NCBI GenBank assembly: GCA_036426205.1
Contig: CM071574.1
Coordinates: forward strand, 17,206,440 to 17,270,439
DNA length: 64,000 nt
Origin: Ascaphus truei
Taxonomy: Eukaryota; Chordata; Amphibia; Anura; Ascaphidae
Direction: 5' to 3'
The position numbers were made by a program, and so were the translations under genes. The notes beneath the pieces were generated by a model. That model was not told the DNA's origin, did not search any database, and was given only the letters and a program-made list of their open reading frames with translations. Positions 11,927 to 21,539 of the stretch are shown piece by piece. How positions within the stretch are numbered: position 1 is the stretch's first letter; each line of letters opens with the position of its first letter.

Positions 11927-12620
11927 TGTGAGGATTCGCCATCCTGGCGGTCGCATACCGTCTTCTCACCCCAACAAACCTTCCGTGACGGATACCCAGA
12001 TTGCGCGGTTTCATGGTCCCAGTACGCGCGCGGATCTTGCGCACTCTGTTCAACCATCCGCAGATTCAGACCCCGCCCCCATCGCTGCCACACGACGTGG
12101 ATGTTCGGCCAGCCTCCCTGCTGGCGTGCGAGTCAGGTCCTGCCCCCTGACCTTCGTGACGCGCGCGGGATGGCGCGCGAGCAGTTCCACCCTCAACCCT
12201 GATTAGGCTGCATCATAGGGCACACCTGTGTGCACCAGCAGCCAATCGGCTCTCACTTCCTGTGTGTGCACCAGCAGCCAATCGGCTCTCACTTCCTGGT
12301 TCCGCCCTGGCTGGCTATTGGAGGCTCCTCCTATTTATACCCTCAGTCTGCTACCATTCCTTGCTGAGCATACATCCTTGTTCCTGTATCCTTGCCTTGT
12401 CTGCTGATTAACCTCTTGTTGCCTGAACCCTGCTAGCACCTTGGACTCCGCTTCTCTCCACTCCTGATCTGGCTTGTACGACTATTCTCCTGTCTCCAGT
12501 CCTGACCTTGGCAAAGTACTCCTATGATCCGACATTCTCCTATCCTGAACCTGGCTACATACCCCGACTATCCGATACTCTCCAATCCTGAACCTGGCCA
12601 GTTGCCATATATTTTACTGT
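11927..12620 (+). mobile_element. Possible LTR retrotransposon LTR fragment
   Basis: Begins TGTGAGGATTCGCC, is CpG-rich over the first 280 bp, then has CTATTTATACC (a TATA-like box, about 12330) followed by a long C/T-rich leader. This layout resembles frog Gypsy-type LTRs. No second end or target duplication could be fixed, so the call is tentative. Confidence 0.35.
12227..12297. repeat. Tandem duplication, about 35 bp x 2
   Basis: The block containing GTGCACCAGCAGCCAATCGG and CTCTCACTTCCTG occurs twice in a row with no differences across the core. Each copy carries CCAATCGG, a CCAAT-box-like sequence. Confidence 0.85.
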
Positions 12621-12888
12621 ATCACTTCAAGTGAATATTTACAAAACGCATTGTCTACTGATATGTAGTATTGAAAGATAATCAAAACGGAAAAGCAACC
12701 CTAAAGAGGACTATTGGTAAATTTGTTTAACATCTATTTTTTATCATTCTTACTTAAATTCTCGTCACTTTTTTGTCATTACTAGCTCCTGACTTGTACT
12801 CCAACTACTATAAATTCAGTGAAGAATTATCTGATCCCTTTTTGCTTCGACGCCATCTTCCTTCAGCTTTATTAAATACCATCTAGAA

Positions 12889-13071
12889 CAGGAGTGGCCA
12901 ACTCCAATCCTCACGGGCCACCAACAGGTCAGGTTTTCAGGATATCCCTGCTTCAGCACAGGCGGCTCAATCAGTGACTCAGTCAACAACTGAGCCACCT
13001 GTACTGAAGCATGGATATCCTGAAATCCTGACCTGTTGGTGGCCCTTGAGGACTGGAGTTGGCCACCACTG
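12889..13071. mobile_element. hAT-type palindromic MITE (copy 2), perfect duplication
   Basis: Starts CAGGAGTGGCC and ends GGCCACCACTG. Both sides carry ATCTAGAA (12881-12888 and 13072-13079), an exact 8-bp duplication that also matches the nTCTAGAn target preference known for Charlie-type hAT elements. The two halves are inverted copies of each other, so the whole element can fold back. It anchors the family assignment of the copies at 951 and 58241. Confidence 0.93.
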
Positions 13072-13079
13072 ATCTAGAA

Positions 13080-15080
13080 CGTCATTCTTCCTGGTTTTAT
13101 GGATAATGCTTCAGTTCTTATCCTTATTTGACCCTTAATATATTTGAGCGTCTCTATTATACCGTCCTCCTTCCTTTCGTCCAGGGTATTCATATTGAGG
13201 TCAGCACTAGGTCAGAAAGCTAAGATTCCAATCTCATCAACCCCAATCTCTAGAAGCACTGGAAAAAAGACAAATTCAGTCCCAGTACAGTGAATGTGAT
13301 GTTGAATTAAGAGCAAAGACGATAATATTCAGGTCAAGTGTGCATTATTCTTCGAAAAAAGGACAGCAGAATGGAGGAACAACACGGACGAAAGAATGAT
13401 TGATTCCATGAAGACTCGTGATGTCATTATCATGAGTATAGAACAATAGATCATGTGTAAGAGATAGCCCATCTTGAATATGGCTGTTCTGATGAGGGGA
13501 CCAATCTGTCTCACTGGAAGATTAGAAAGCCACCAAACCAGAGAAGACAAAGGTAGATTCAAAGTCACATGATGAAGTAAAATTGAGAATAGGAGATAAC
13601 AATGTCTTTTACCTGTGAAGAATCATTCTATGGGAAAGAAATTTCAATAGAACTTCATTTTTTATTTTAACTTGGTGATCAAAAAGAGAGAGACAGAAAA
13701 AAGTTTTAAACAGATATCAATTTTAAAGTAGTTCAGTATAACTAGATGTGAATATGCTTTGAATGCACATTTTCCTTCAAACATTTTCATTTTCACAGAG
13801 AAAAACGATGGAAACGTATAACATTAGTTCTGAACCAATGTTCATACTTTTAACTCGGCCCCTTCATCATTACGTTGTGTTACATATGAATACTTTTGCA
13901 AGGATTATGTGATTAATCTTAATCTTACAATGCTAAAAAAAAAAATTAGAATATGTATAGCAATGGAAACTAATCCAGGACACACCAAATCTATCAGCAA
14001 TTGTGAAATTGAAACCCATGGTTATAATTATCTTTCCCCATATCCTTAAAGAAGATAAAAAATAAACTCGTTTTCGCATTTGTAGTAGAGTTTAAAAGTG
14101 AATGCTTTTCAGGTTTTTCACGAACTGCCATAAAAAGTTATTTATAGTCCACTTATTTCATAGTTCTGCTCACATGACCCTCTTTCTCCACTACAGAAGG
14201 GCTTTATGGGGCCTATACTCATAGCTCCGAAGTTGTCATTGTTTGGTATGTTCATATGTCGCGGAATCAAATGTGTGATAAAAGTGTATCCTCTATTGCA
14301 AATCGCATCATTTTAAGATGCAGTTCAGGACATATCCTACATGTGTGTTGTGAAGGGAAAGGGCAACCAGCCTTCATAATAATATCTAAAGTAACAACCA
14401 TTATCTTTCACTGGAAGCTCACACCACATTAAACATGGGCATAGTTGGATGGAGGTATATAATGCTAGAAAGCTCTGTCAAGTGAAACAGAAAAAGGCTT
14501 GTGGCGCAGGTTATGAAAATAACAAGTTTATAGAGGGTGGCAATTGTGACCTATGAGAGGATCTATGAGGTTTGGCAAAAATCCGTCCTGGGTTTTCTGA
14601 GTCTGGACCGGGATTTTGCTCTAGCTCGCCCTCTGTGGCAGGATTCTCCATTTTTGCTCCTGGCAGCTTCCTTTAAAAGGATAACTCTGTAAGCAGGAAG
14701 TTGCCGAGAAAAGTTTCAGTTCATGCTGAGTACATGCAACGCACTTACCTTTTGTCTTCCTCGTTACCAGACCCGGCTAGGTACCTCGACCACCCCTGTC
14801 TTCCGCCTGCCTCGACTGCCAGCCCTGACCTTCAGCTTACGACTCATTACGCTATCAGGACTCTGTCCCTCGGCTCAGGTCGGTTCTTTTATATTCCTAC
14901 CTCAGCCCTAGGGGTCCGTTTCCTGCTTGAGATGAGCATCGTTACAGGATCAAGTCAATATTACCTAGAGAGATTGTTCATCTTCCAAAGTGAATAACTA
15001 ATCATATTTGTGAATTCCTGACTGAGTCATCACCCTCTAAGGAGAGTTTAATGTGCATATATTTTCTCATACATATATAT
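13080..15080. other. Intronic DNA, mostly unrecognised
   Basis: AT-rich, no convincing exon. A stretch at about 14580-14990 with a C/T-rich leader-like composition resembles the possible LTR at 11927 but has no definable ends. The remainder shows nothing recognisable. Confidence 0.5.
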
Positions 15081-15353
15081 ATATATGTAACGGGCATTCC
15101 TTCTATCCCAAGCACAGATATAGTGTGTGTGGGTGGAACCCTATGTGTTACCAGGTGTGGTGCATATACCTGTAGGTTCACAAGAGGACTGAGCCTCCGC
15201 TTGTTGGGAACCTGGGGTGAGTCCTTCGGCTCGATCTGGTTTGCAGCGCCTCCACCTGTGTAGGGTTCTAGGAATGTAGAAGGTTGCCTACACAGGACCC
15301 ACATATACAATAAGTACATACACGAAGATGTATATAACCAGTTTATATATATA

Positions 15354-15987
15354 AAAGAGACAGCACACTGCAGGTATGGTATCAAAAAAGTGTATTCAGT
15401 AACACAAGGCCGCCAACGTTTCGGTCCTCCCAACGGGACCTTCCTCAGGGCAGTGCAACTACAGACTAACACAAGCACCCATATATACCCCTTAACACAT
15501 ACTAAAAAACACCTGAAAACAATCATGAACTCCAAATTGTAATCCCAGATACAACCCACATTTCTAAACAGCCAATCCAACATACTGATACTGGTACGCA
15601 CCAATGAGAGAACCTGATCTATGCATATGTGTACCTAGTCACATGATCAAACCTTGATAACAACATGGTGACATCACAGTGCATCCTGTTTACGTAACCA
15701 TGACTACTTGAAACATCTAATGATATTCAAATGCGCATAAATGGTTAAAATACATATAAAATGCATAGCCTGAACAGCAACTCACCATCAGTGCTTGGAG
15801 ATACATACTGTGGATGTTATAAAGCGTGCTCGTAAATGAATACCTTAATGCAAATGGTCATGCAAAGCATGCACATTGTCCAGGGAACAGTGGTCAGGGT
15901 GTGACGGGCAGTCAATCATAAATCGCATAATGGCAGTGTTACTGAATACACTTTTTTGATACCATACCTGCAGTGTGCTGTCTCTTT
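15354..15987. repeat. Inverted repeat with hammerhead-like module
   Basis: 52-bp arms (15354-15405 and 15936-15987) are essentially perfect inverted copies containing GACAGCACACTGCAGGTATG. Next to the left arm, on the - strand, lies CTGAGGAAGGTCC, a loop, GGACCGAAACGTTGG (about 15413-15450). The arms-plus-module design is shared with 31737-32582 and resembles Penelope-like retroelements; no coding sequence is present. Confidence 0.7.
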
Positions 15988-16230
15988 TTGGCTATCAGGA
16001 TCCCCTGGTCTCCATATGTCTACATACTCTCTATGGGACAAGCATCTGCCTCCTGCAACAAAACCGTGAGTGCTAATCTCCATATATATACAGCTAAACC
16101 CCGTTATAACGCGGTCCTCGGGGTCCACCCCGAGACCACCGCGTTACTAACGGGGTCGCGCTAATTTAAAAAAAAAAAATGGCCGCCGCATCAGTGCATA
16201 CAGTATTTACCCCGCGGTCCCGGCTTCCCC

Positions 16231-16502
16231 CTGTCACCGCGTGACAGGAGATGGGAGGGGGGATTCCCCTCCGGCTTCAGCTTCCCCTGTCACCGCGGGA
16301 CAGGAGATGGGAGGGGGGATGCCCCTCCGGCTTCCGCTTCCCCTGTCACCGCGTGACAGGAGATGGGAGGGGGGATTCCCCTCCGGCTTCAGCTTCCCCT
16401 GTCACCGCGGGACAGGAGATGGGAGGGGGGATGCCCCTCCGGCTTCCGCTTCCCCTGTCACCGCGTGACAGGAGATGGGAGGGGGGATTCCCCTCCGGTC
16501 CG
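16231..16502. repeat. 56-bp minisatellite with 112-bp higher-order pattern
   Basis: Units begin at 16231, 16287, 16343, 16399 and 16455, exactly 56 bp apart. Odd units read CACCGCGTGACAGG and GGATTCCCC; even units read CACCGCGGGACAGG and GGATGCCCC, so the repeating pair is 112 bp. The open frames through it are repeat artefacts, not genes. Confidence 0.95.
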
Positions 16503-16780
16503 GCTCCCCCCCGCCACAGCACAGGGCCTTCGCGCCGCAATACAGGGCCCCCTGGCCCTGCCGTAGCGCAGGGTCGTCCTGCCCCCCCCCCATGCCCCCC
16601 TGCGCTGCACCGGGCCATCCCACCAGCCCCCGCGCATCGCGACTCCATAAGCCCCCGCATCCCATCATCCCCGCTCCACTTCATCCACCACCCCCACCTG
16701 CACTAACCCCCCCCCCCCCTGCAGCCACATGCCTCACCAATCATCCCCAAGGTAAGGTAAGGCTGATTTATGTATATGTG

Positions 16781-16784
<4 letters not shown>

Positions 16785-16813
<29 letters not shown>

Positions 16814-17275
16814 AGTGTGAGCAGTGTGTGTGCAGTGTGCAGTGTGAGCAATGAGCAGTGTGTCAGTGTGTGCAGTGTGAGCAATGAGCAGTGTGTTTGC
16901 AGTGTGCAGTGTGTGTCAGTGTGAGCAGTGTGTGTGCAGTATGAGCAGTGTGTCAGTGTGTGCAGTGTGAGCAATGAGCAGTGTGTGTGCAGTGTGCAGT
17001 GTGTGTGCAGTGTGAGCAATGAGCAGTGTGTCAGTGTGTGCAGTCTGAGCAATGAGCAGTGTGTGTGCAGTGTGCAGTGTGTGTCAGTGTGAGCAGTGTG
17101 TGTGCAGTGTGAGCAATGAGCAGTGTGTCAGTGTGTGCAGTGTTAGCAATGAGCAGTGTGTGTGCAGTGTGTCAGTGTGTGTGCAGTGTGCAGTGTGTGC
17201 AGTGTGAGCAATGAGCAGTGTGTGTGCAGTGAGTGTGTGCAGTGTGTGCAGTGTGTGCAGTGTGTGTGCAGTGTG
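16785..17275. repeat. GTGTGCAGTGTGAGCA-type array
   Basis: About 490 bp built from GTGTG, TGCAGTG, GAGCAATGAGCAG and TGTCAGTG words in irregular higher-order order, starting with a pure GT run. It is a degenerate microsatellite expansion inside the Tigger-like MITE. Confidence 0.93.
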
Positions 17276-18436
17276 CAAAACATTTTTTTTTTTTAAAAAC
17301 GGGAGCCACGGGAAAACCGCGTTATAACCGAATCGCGTTATAACGGGGTTTAGCTGTATATATATGCAGAAATAATCACACACTTTACTTATCAGTAACC
17401 ACCATGCACGTTATAATACTACTTCCCCTAGGGGGTAACTCCACAACATATAACGCAGTCCAAAGTGTCTTTCACTCCACTAGGAGTGTACCTTACACCC
17501 ACCACCGTGTACCCCCACACCGTGTCCACAGTTAACACCTTTGTCCCGTGGTCAGCGCTGCCACTATGTGAGAGTATAGATATATTCTTAGGTGATTCGT
17601 TGGTGCACTTATAAAGGTACCTGCCGAGTGCTCCTGCACTCGGGCCTGCAAGCAACTTCGAAAAGGATCTGCCACTTGGTGGTCCCGTCTGCGATCCGGT
17701 CCGTCCTTGCACGAGGGTCCGCCAGGGGCGATCCCACCCAGGAGATAGTCTCTGTCTCTTTGGGCATAGGCTTGAGCCCAAGTCTCTTCTCGGGGAGCGC
17801 AGCGTCCGCAGAATCCCTAACTATCACTGATACTAATGTGACAGGGTCCCTAACCTAGGGCCTGTCCCTGTAGCACCACGAGCTGTGAGGGGCTCAGGAC
17901 CTAACTGGGGCCTAGGGGGCTGCTGGCCTAATGCAGTGGGTCACAGACCCCTGCACTCACCTCCTTCCCCTAGCTCTTCCTAGTCCAGACTGCCAACATG
18001 GGATCAGCGCGCGAAATGTATCAAAAAGCCCCTCTGCAGGGAGATCCTAAGACCTATTGGCTCACATGCATCACGTGGGGTCCCCTAAGGCTCATGGGAC
18101 TCGTAGTCCCTGCTTAGAGCCCTCTCCTGGTAGGCTAGTGTTCGCTTGTCCTGCGCATGCGCGAACTTCCCTGCCGGTCACCGCGCTGAAATCCCCACTG
18201 TGCATGCGTGCGCAATCCAATATGGCGGCACCCTGCCCCGGGACCCGCCGGGAGCCATAACAATGCGACCGTGGCCCTAACAACCGTGCGCACGCGTCCC
18301 CGGCAACCTCCACACTCCTTTCCTATCCGCCCCCTCCCTCCTACAACCGCCGACGGATCCGCCATGGGGCTCGGCGGCACCCGCAATTGCCAGCAAGGTG
18401 AGGGGGGGGGGGGCGACAGGCAGAGGGGGACCTGGC

Positions 18437-18440
<4 letters not shown>

Positions 18441-18467
<27 letters not shown>
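18441..18467. repeat. (AT)n microsatellite
   Basis: Alternating TA run immediately after the LTR-like element at 15086-18440; the matching AT run lies just before its start at 15086, so the element probably inserted into an AT repeat. Confidence 0.9.
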
Positions 18468-18659
18468 CATATTGGCATCCTACAGCAGCAGTTCATATTG
18501 TAATTGAAAAACTGGGTTAAAAATAAAACTTAGAAATGCATTAGGAGGGGCGTGCATGTTCGTCACTGGCTTCTGGTCATATAGTGACTCACTCTAAAAA
18601 GCCTGATTAGGTAAAAACATTAATAAACTGGTTAATTTCGATATCTAAACACTTACTAT

Positions 18660-20660
18660 GGGTCACAGAATGCCTCCAAAGCCTTTAAAAGATGACTCAG
18701 CAAGAGGTTGGTTTCCTTTTTATTTTCGAGGAGTAGCTCCCAGTGAGCCGAGTTGGAAATGGCGACACCTCACCCTCTCGAGTGTTTTAAACTCAAACTT
18801 GGAAAAAGAACAAGGATAACGAAATAGATCTTGAAAATTCTTCTTCAAAACATCAACCACACTGCAAATAGAGCTCCATAAGGCAGTCCCAGAGTTTAAG
18901 TGTCAGATATGTTCATTGGTGCCTGTCAAGAATTTAGTTCTGTCATTATGGATGCAGTACTACCAGTGTCCACAGGCTGGAGACACAAGATGAAAACAAC
19001 AACTCCCTGAAGCATTGCAATGTAGACTCTCCTACTTCCTTGTTGGGTCCTATTTAAGATCAGGAAGTGTAACACTCCTTGTGTTGCAACTCTTTCCCTT
19101 GCCAGTTCATGCCCATTTCCCTCTGCCTCTCAAGCTATGTATTTGCTGCTATCTTCTCTGTTATGACCTTGGATCTCTTCTGGACTTTGCCTTTGCCTAA
19201 CTCGTTAAATTATACTGCTGCCTACCTGTAAATGACCTTGGATTGCTTTGACTCTGCTTTAATTAAATCCTGTTTTCATCAAACCTCCTTCCTGAGCCTC
19301 TGTCATTCCCCAGAGTTCTCTGATTAAGTTGAAAATCTCCTCACTCGCAGAAAGAACAAATGACTTGGAGCACAAAATGGAGTCCTTACACATGCAAGCT
19401 AACATGGACGACGAGATCATTAGACTGCGAAGAGGTAACAGGGCTGAAGGATACTATGGAAACCAGGAGAGGAGACAAAACCTTAGGATTTGGAATATCC
19501 CAGAATCTGTTTCCACAGAGGATCTGCAAGCATACCTAAAATCAATTGTTTACCTATATAGTCCCCTCACTAACCAATGACATGATGCTGATGGATAGGT
19601 CCTATAGAGTCCTGGGTCCTCGATCCAATATTCCAAACAGAAATGGGGATGTACTGCACCGACACACTTTATTCGAGCAAATACCCAGTTTGTACCTGGG
19701 AGATACCTGGAATGCGCCGCTCCTCACCTCTGACAAGCCCCGTTGCGTTTGCCTTTCCAGCCTGGGTTCATGCCTGGCTGACGGGCGGCTGATCTGTTAA
19801 ATGATAATGATTAGGATTTAATAGGCTGCAATGCTTCGCGTGTCTACCAGATGGCATAAATTCATGAATTGTAATGCAGTATATATATATATATATATAC
19901 TGTGCAGTATTGCAGCCAGCGGGAATAAAATGCTTCAATCCCTGCCTGGAAAATACCTCAATGCACTCGGGCAGAAAACAGTCACAAACCTCAATACACC
20001 CGGGTATACCCGAATTCGTGGGACTAGCCGAGCTCGAATAAAGTGTGTCGCCAGTGTAATTACAAAGCTGCACCACTTCATAACCAAAGAGAACATCCTA
20101 AATGTCTGCAGGTCCAGAGATAGTATTGATATTTAATTTGAGTGTGTATCTATACACGTATTCAATGATCTCGCAAGGGCCACAGTCATAACAAGAGCTC
20201 TGACCTGTAACTAATATCCTGAGGGGAAAAGGTAATGGTGGGGGTTTCCATTCAGATTAATAGTCCTTATAGACAGAAAACAAACACCCATAAGGTCGCT
20301 AGAGGAGGCCAATTTGTTTCTAAAAGGCCTGGACCTAATCCCGACGAACTTCATTAAAGACAAGTCCCATCCATGTGACATTATGAGCACAAGAGTGGTA
20401 CAGCAGTTGCAGAGAACACGTGAGGAGAAGACCCGCAGAGCTCCCTTAGCTCGAGTCTTCTGGACAACTGACTCTAGATTAAAGACTCATACAGTATATG
20501 CCTCACCTGCCAGCACATGCCCATACCCTAGAGGATTACATTAAAATCAATCTCGGAAGTGTAGAATTCTCCTCCTCATTATTGGAGCCCCATAAGGCTT
20601 ACATGAGAGGCTATTCTGTATCAATAGCCTCACATTGGAAAAAAAAGCAAACTCCAGTCT
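18660..20660 (+). pseudogene. Decayed L1 LINE fragment (ORF1, then an ORF2 linker piece)
   Basis: An ATG at 18670 opens MPPKPLKDDSARGWF, a plausible L1 ORF1 start. After an unrelated stretch (about 19020-19320, LTR-like with TATTTAAG) the ORF1 coiled coil resumes: SLAERTNDLEHKMESLH, then RRQNLRIWNIPESV, the start of the RNA-binding domain, then RSYRVLGPR. The frame is broken by a 401-bp transposon at 19654-20054 and continues as KLHHFITKENIL. At 20530-20640 the text EPHKAYMRGYSVSIAS resembles the L1 ORF2 region between endonuclease and reverse transcriptase, implying an internal deletion. It is dead. Confidence 0.78.
19654..20054. mobile_element. TIR transposon of unassigned superfamily
   Basis: Starts CTGCACC then GACACACTTTATTCGAGC, and ends with the exact inverse GCTCGAATAAAGTGTGTC then GCCAG. 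TGTA flanks both sides (19650-19653, 20055-20058); the true duplication may be only TA. Removing it restores a continuous L1 ORF1 reading frame across the site, which fixes its ends. The interior has an AT repeat (19878-19898) and no transposase. Confidence 0.82.
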
Positions 20661-21178
20661 ATAGATATATCTACGTATCATCTGCATGGAGATGATGCCT
20701 AAGGCCAAAAGACTTGATGAGGTCAGTAAGAGATAGTGTGTAGAGAGAGAAAAGGAGAGGTCCCAGAGCAGAGCCCTGAGGTACACCAATAGACAGAACA
20801 GAAGATGAAGACATGCTTGCAACATAGATCAAAAATGTGCGATGGGAGAGGTATGATGAGAACCAGTATAGAGCTTTTTTGCAGATAGCAAAAGAGTTTA
20901 GAATATGAAGGAGAAGAGAGTGATCAACAGTATCGAAGGCAGGAGAGAGATTGAGAAGGATTAGTAGAGAAATATGGAATTTTGCTTCATGTAGATCATT
21001 GACTACTTTAGTGAGCATTGTCACTGTTGAGTGAGCTGTACGAAAGCCAGATTGTTAAAGGCCCAGGAGGGTATGGGAATTAAGAAACTTGATTATGTGG
21101 AAGAACACAAGATGATCTAGCACTTGGGAGGCAAAAATCCAGAGGGATACAGGGTGGTAGTCAGGCACGTAGAGTCTA
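20661..21178 (-). pseudogene. L2-type LINE reverse transcriptase fragment, - strand
   Basis: On the - strand a 117-residue open frame (20671-21024) reads NLSPAFDTVDHSLLL (motif A), GVPQGSALGPLLFSLYT (motif B) and HHLHADDT (motif C, with the usual Tyr/Phe before ADD changed to His). These are reverse-transcriptase motifs of the L2/CR1 lineage. The fragment continues past a MITE inserted at 21180-21505 to about 21560. Stops upstream of motif A show that it is inactive. Confidence 0.85.
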
Positions 21179-21179
21179 A

Positions 21180-21505
21180 GGCCGCGGGCATGGTCAGCGC
21201 TTAGTCGCTGACCCGCGCTGATGCTTGGCAGTGAGCCCCTGCAGCCGCAATGGGAGCGGCTTTAGCAGGGGCACGCGCATGCGTCCGCAGGTGTGCAGAA
21301 GCGTAGTCGACAATCCAATTTAAATTTGCGCACTGAGGGGAGCGGATGGCCGGTCACATGAGCGGTTTGCCCAATTAGGGCGAACCAGCTCCGTGACGTC
21401 ATTGGCCTGCCCCCAGACATGCCCCGGACGGCGCTCGGACTAAGGCCAGGGAAAGCACCCGCTTTTCCTCAGCCTCCGCGCGGCTGAATCCCTATGGACT
21501 CAGCC
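21180..21505. mobile_element. Harbinger-like MITE inside an L2 copy
   Basis: Flanked by TAA at 21177-21179 and 21506-21508. Starts GGCCGCGGGCATGG; the inverted end reads GGCTGAGTCCATAGG. It shares GTGAGCCCCTGCAGCCGCAA and the block around CACATGAGCGGTTTGCCC with the copy at 2741. It interrupts the antisense L2 sequence, which resumes immediately after. Confidence 0.83.
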
Positions 21506-21539
21506 TAAGGTGTTTTTGAGAATAAGTGTGACTAACGCA

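Larger units (their letters stand above)
16091..17356. mobile_element. Tigger-like MITE containing satellite arrays
   Basis: The ends CAGCTAAACCCCGTTATAAC and its exact inverted partner GTTATAACGGGGTTTAGCTG are flanked by TA (16089-16090, 17357-17358). The subterminal GCGTTATAACCG repeats again near the right end. Terminal repeats and TA duplication indicate a Tc1/mariner, Tigger-type element. Most of its 1266 bp is taken up by a 56-bp minisatellite and a GTGTGCA-type array. Confidence 0.88.
15086..18440 (+). mobile_element. LTR-like element (TGTAAC family) carrying nested insertions
   Basis: Outer ends are TGTAACGGGCATTCC and GGGACCTGGCTACA, with TATA on each side inside an AT repeat (15082-15085, 18441-18444). 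The first 190 bp match the reverse complement of the element at 10034-11253. Inside lie a Penelope-like inverted repeat (15354-15987) and a Tigger-like MITE (16091-17356) that itself contains tandem repeats. The right part (17400-18440) is CpG-rich. Insertion order is therefore readable: outer element first, MITEs later. Confidence 0.65.

Noticed and set aside
15002..15604. 200-codon antisense open frame
   Set aside because: It spans the start of the LTR-like element and the left arm of the Penelope-like repeat and shows no protein-family resemblance.
16231..16502. Regularly spaced palindromic repeats resembling a CRISPR array
   Set aside because: The whole 56-bp unit repeats, with no unique spacers, and it lies inside a vertebrate transposon.
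16241..16783. Several overlapping open frames of 75-151 codons
   Set aside because: They translate the 56-bp minisatellite and C-rich DNA; frames on both strands are open at once.
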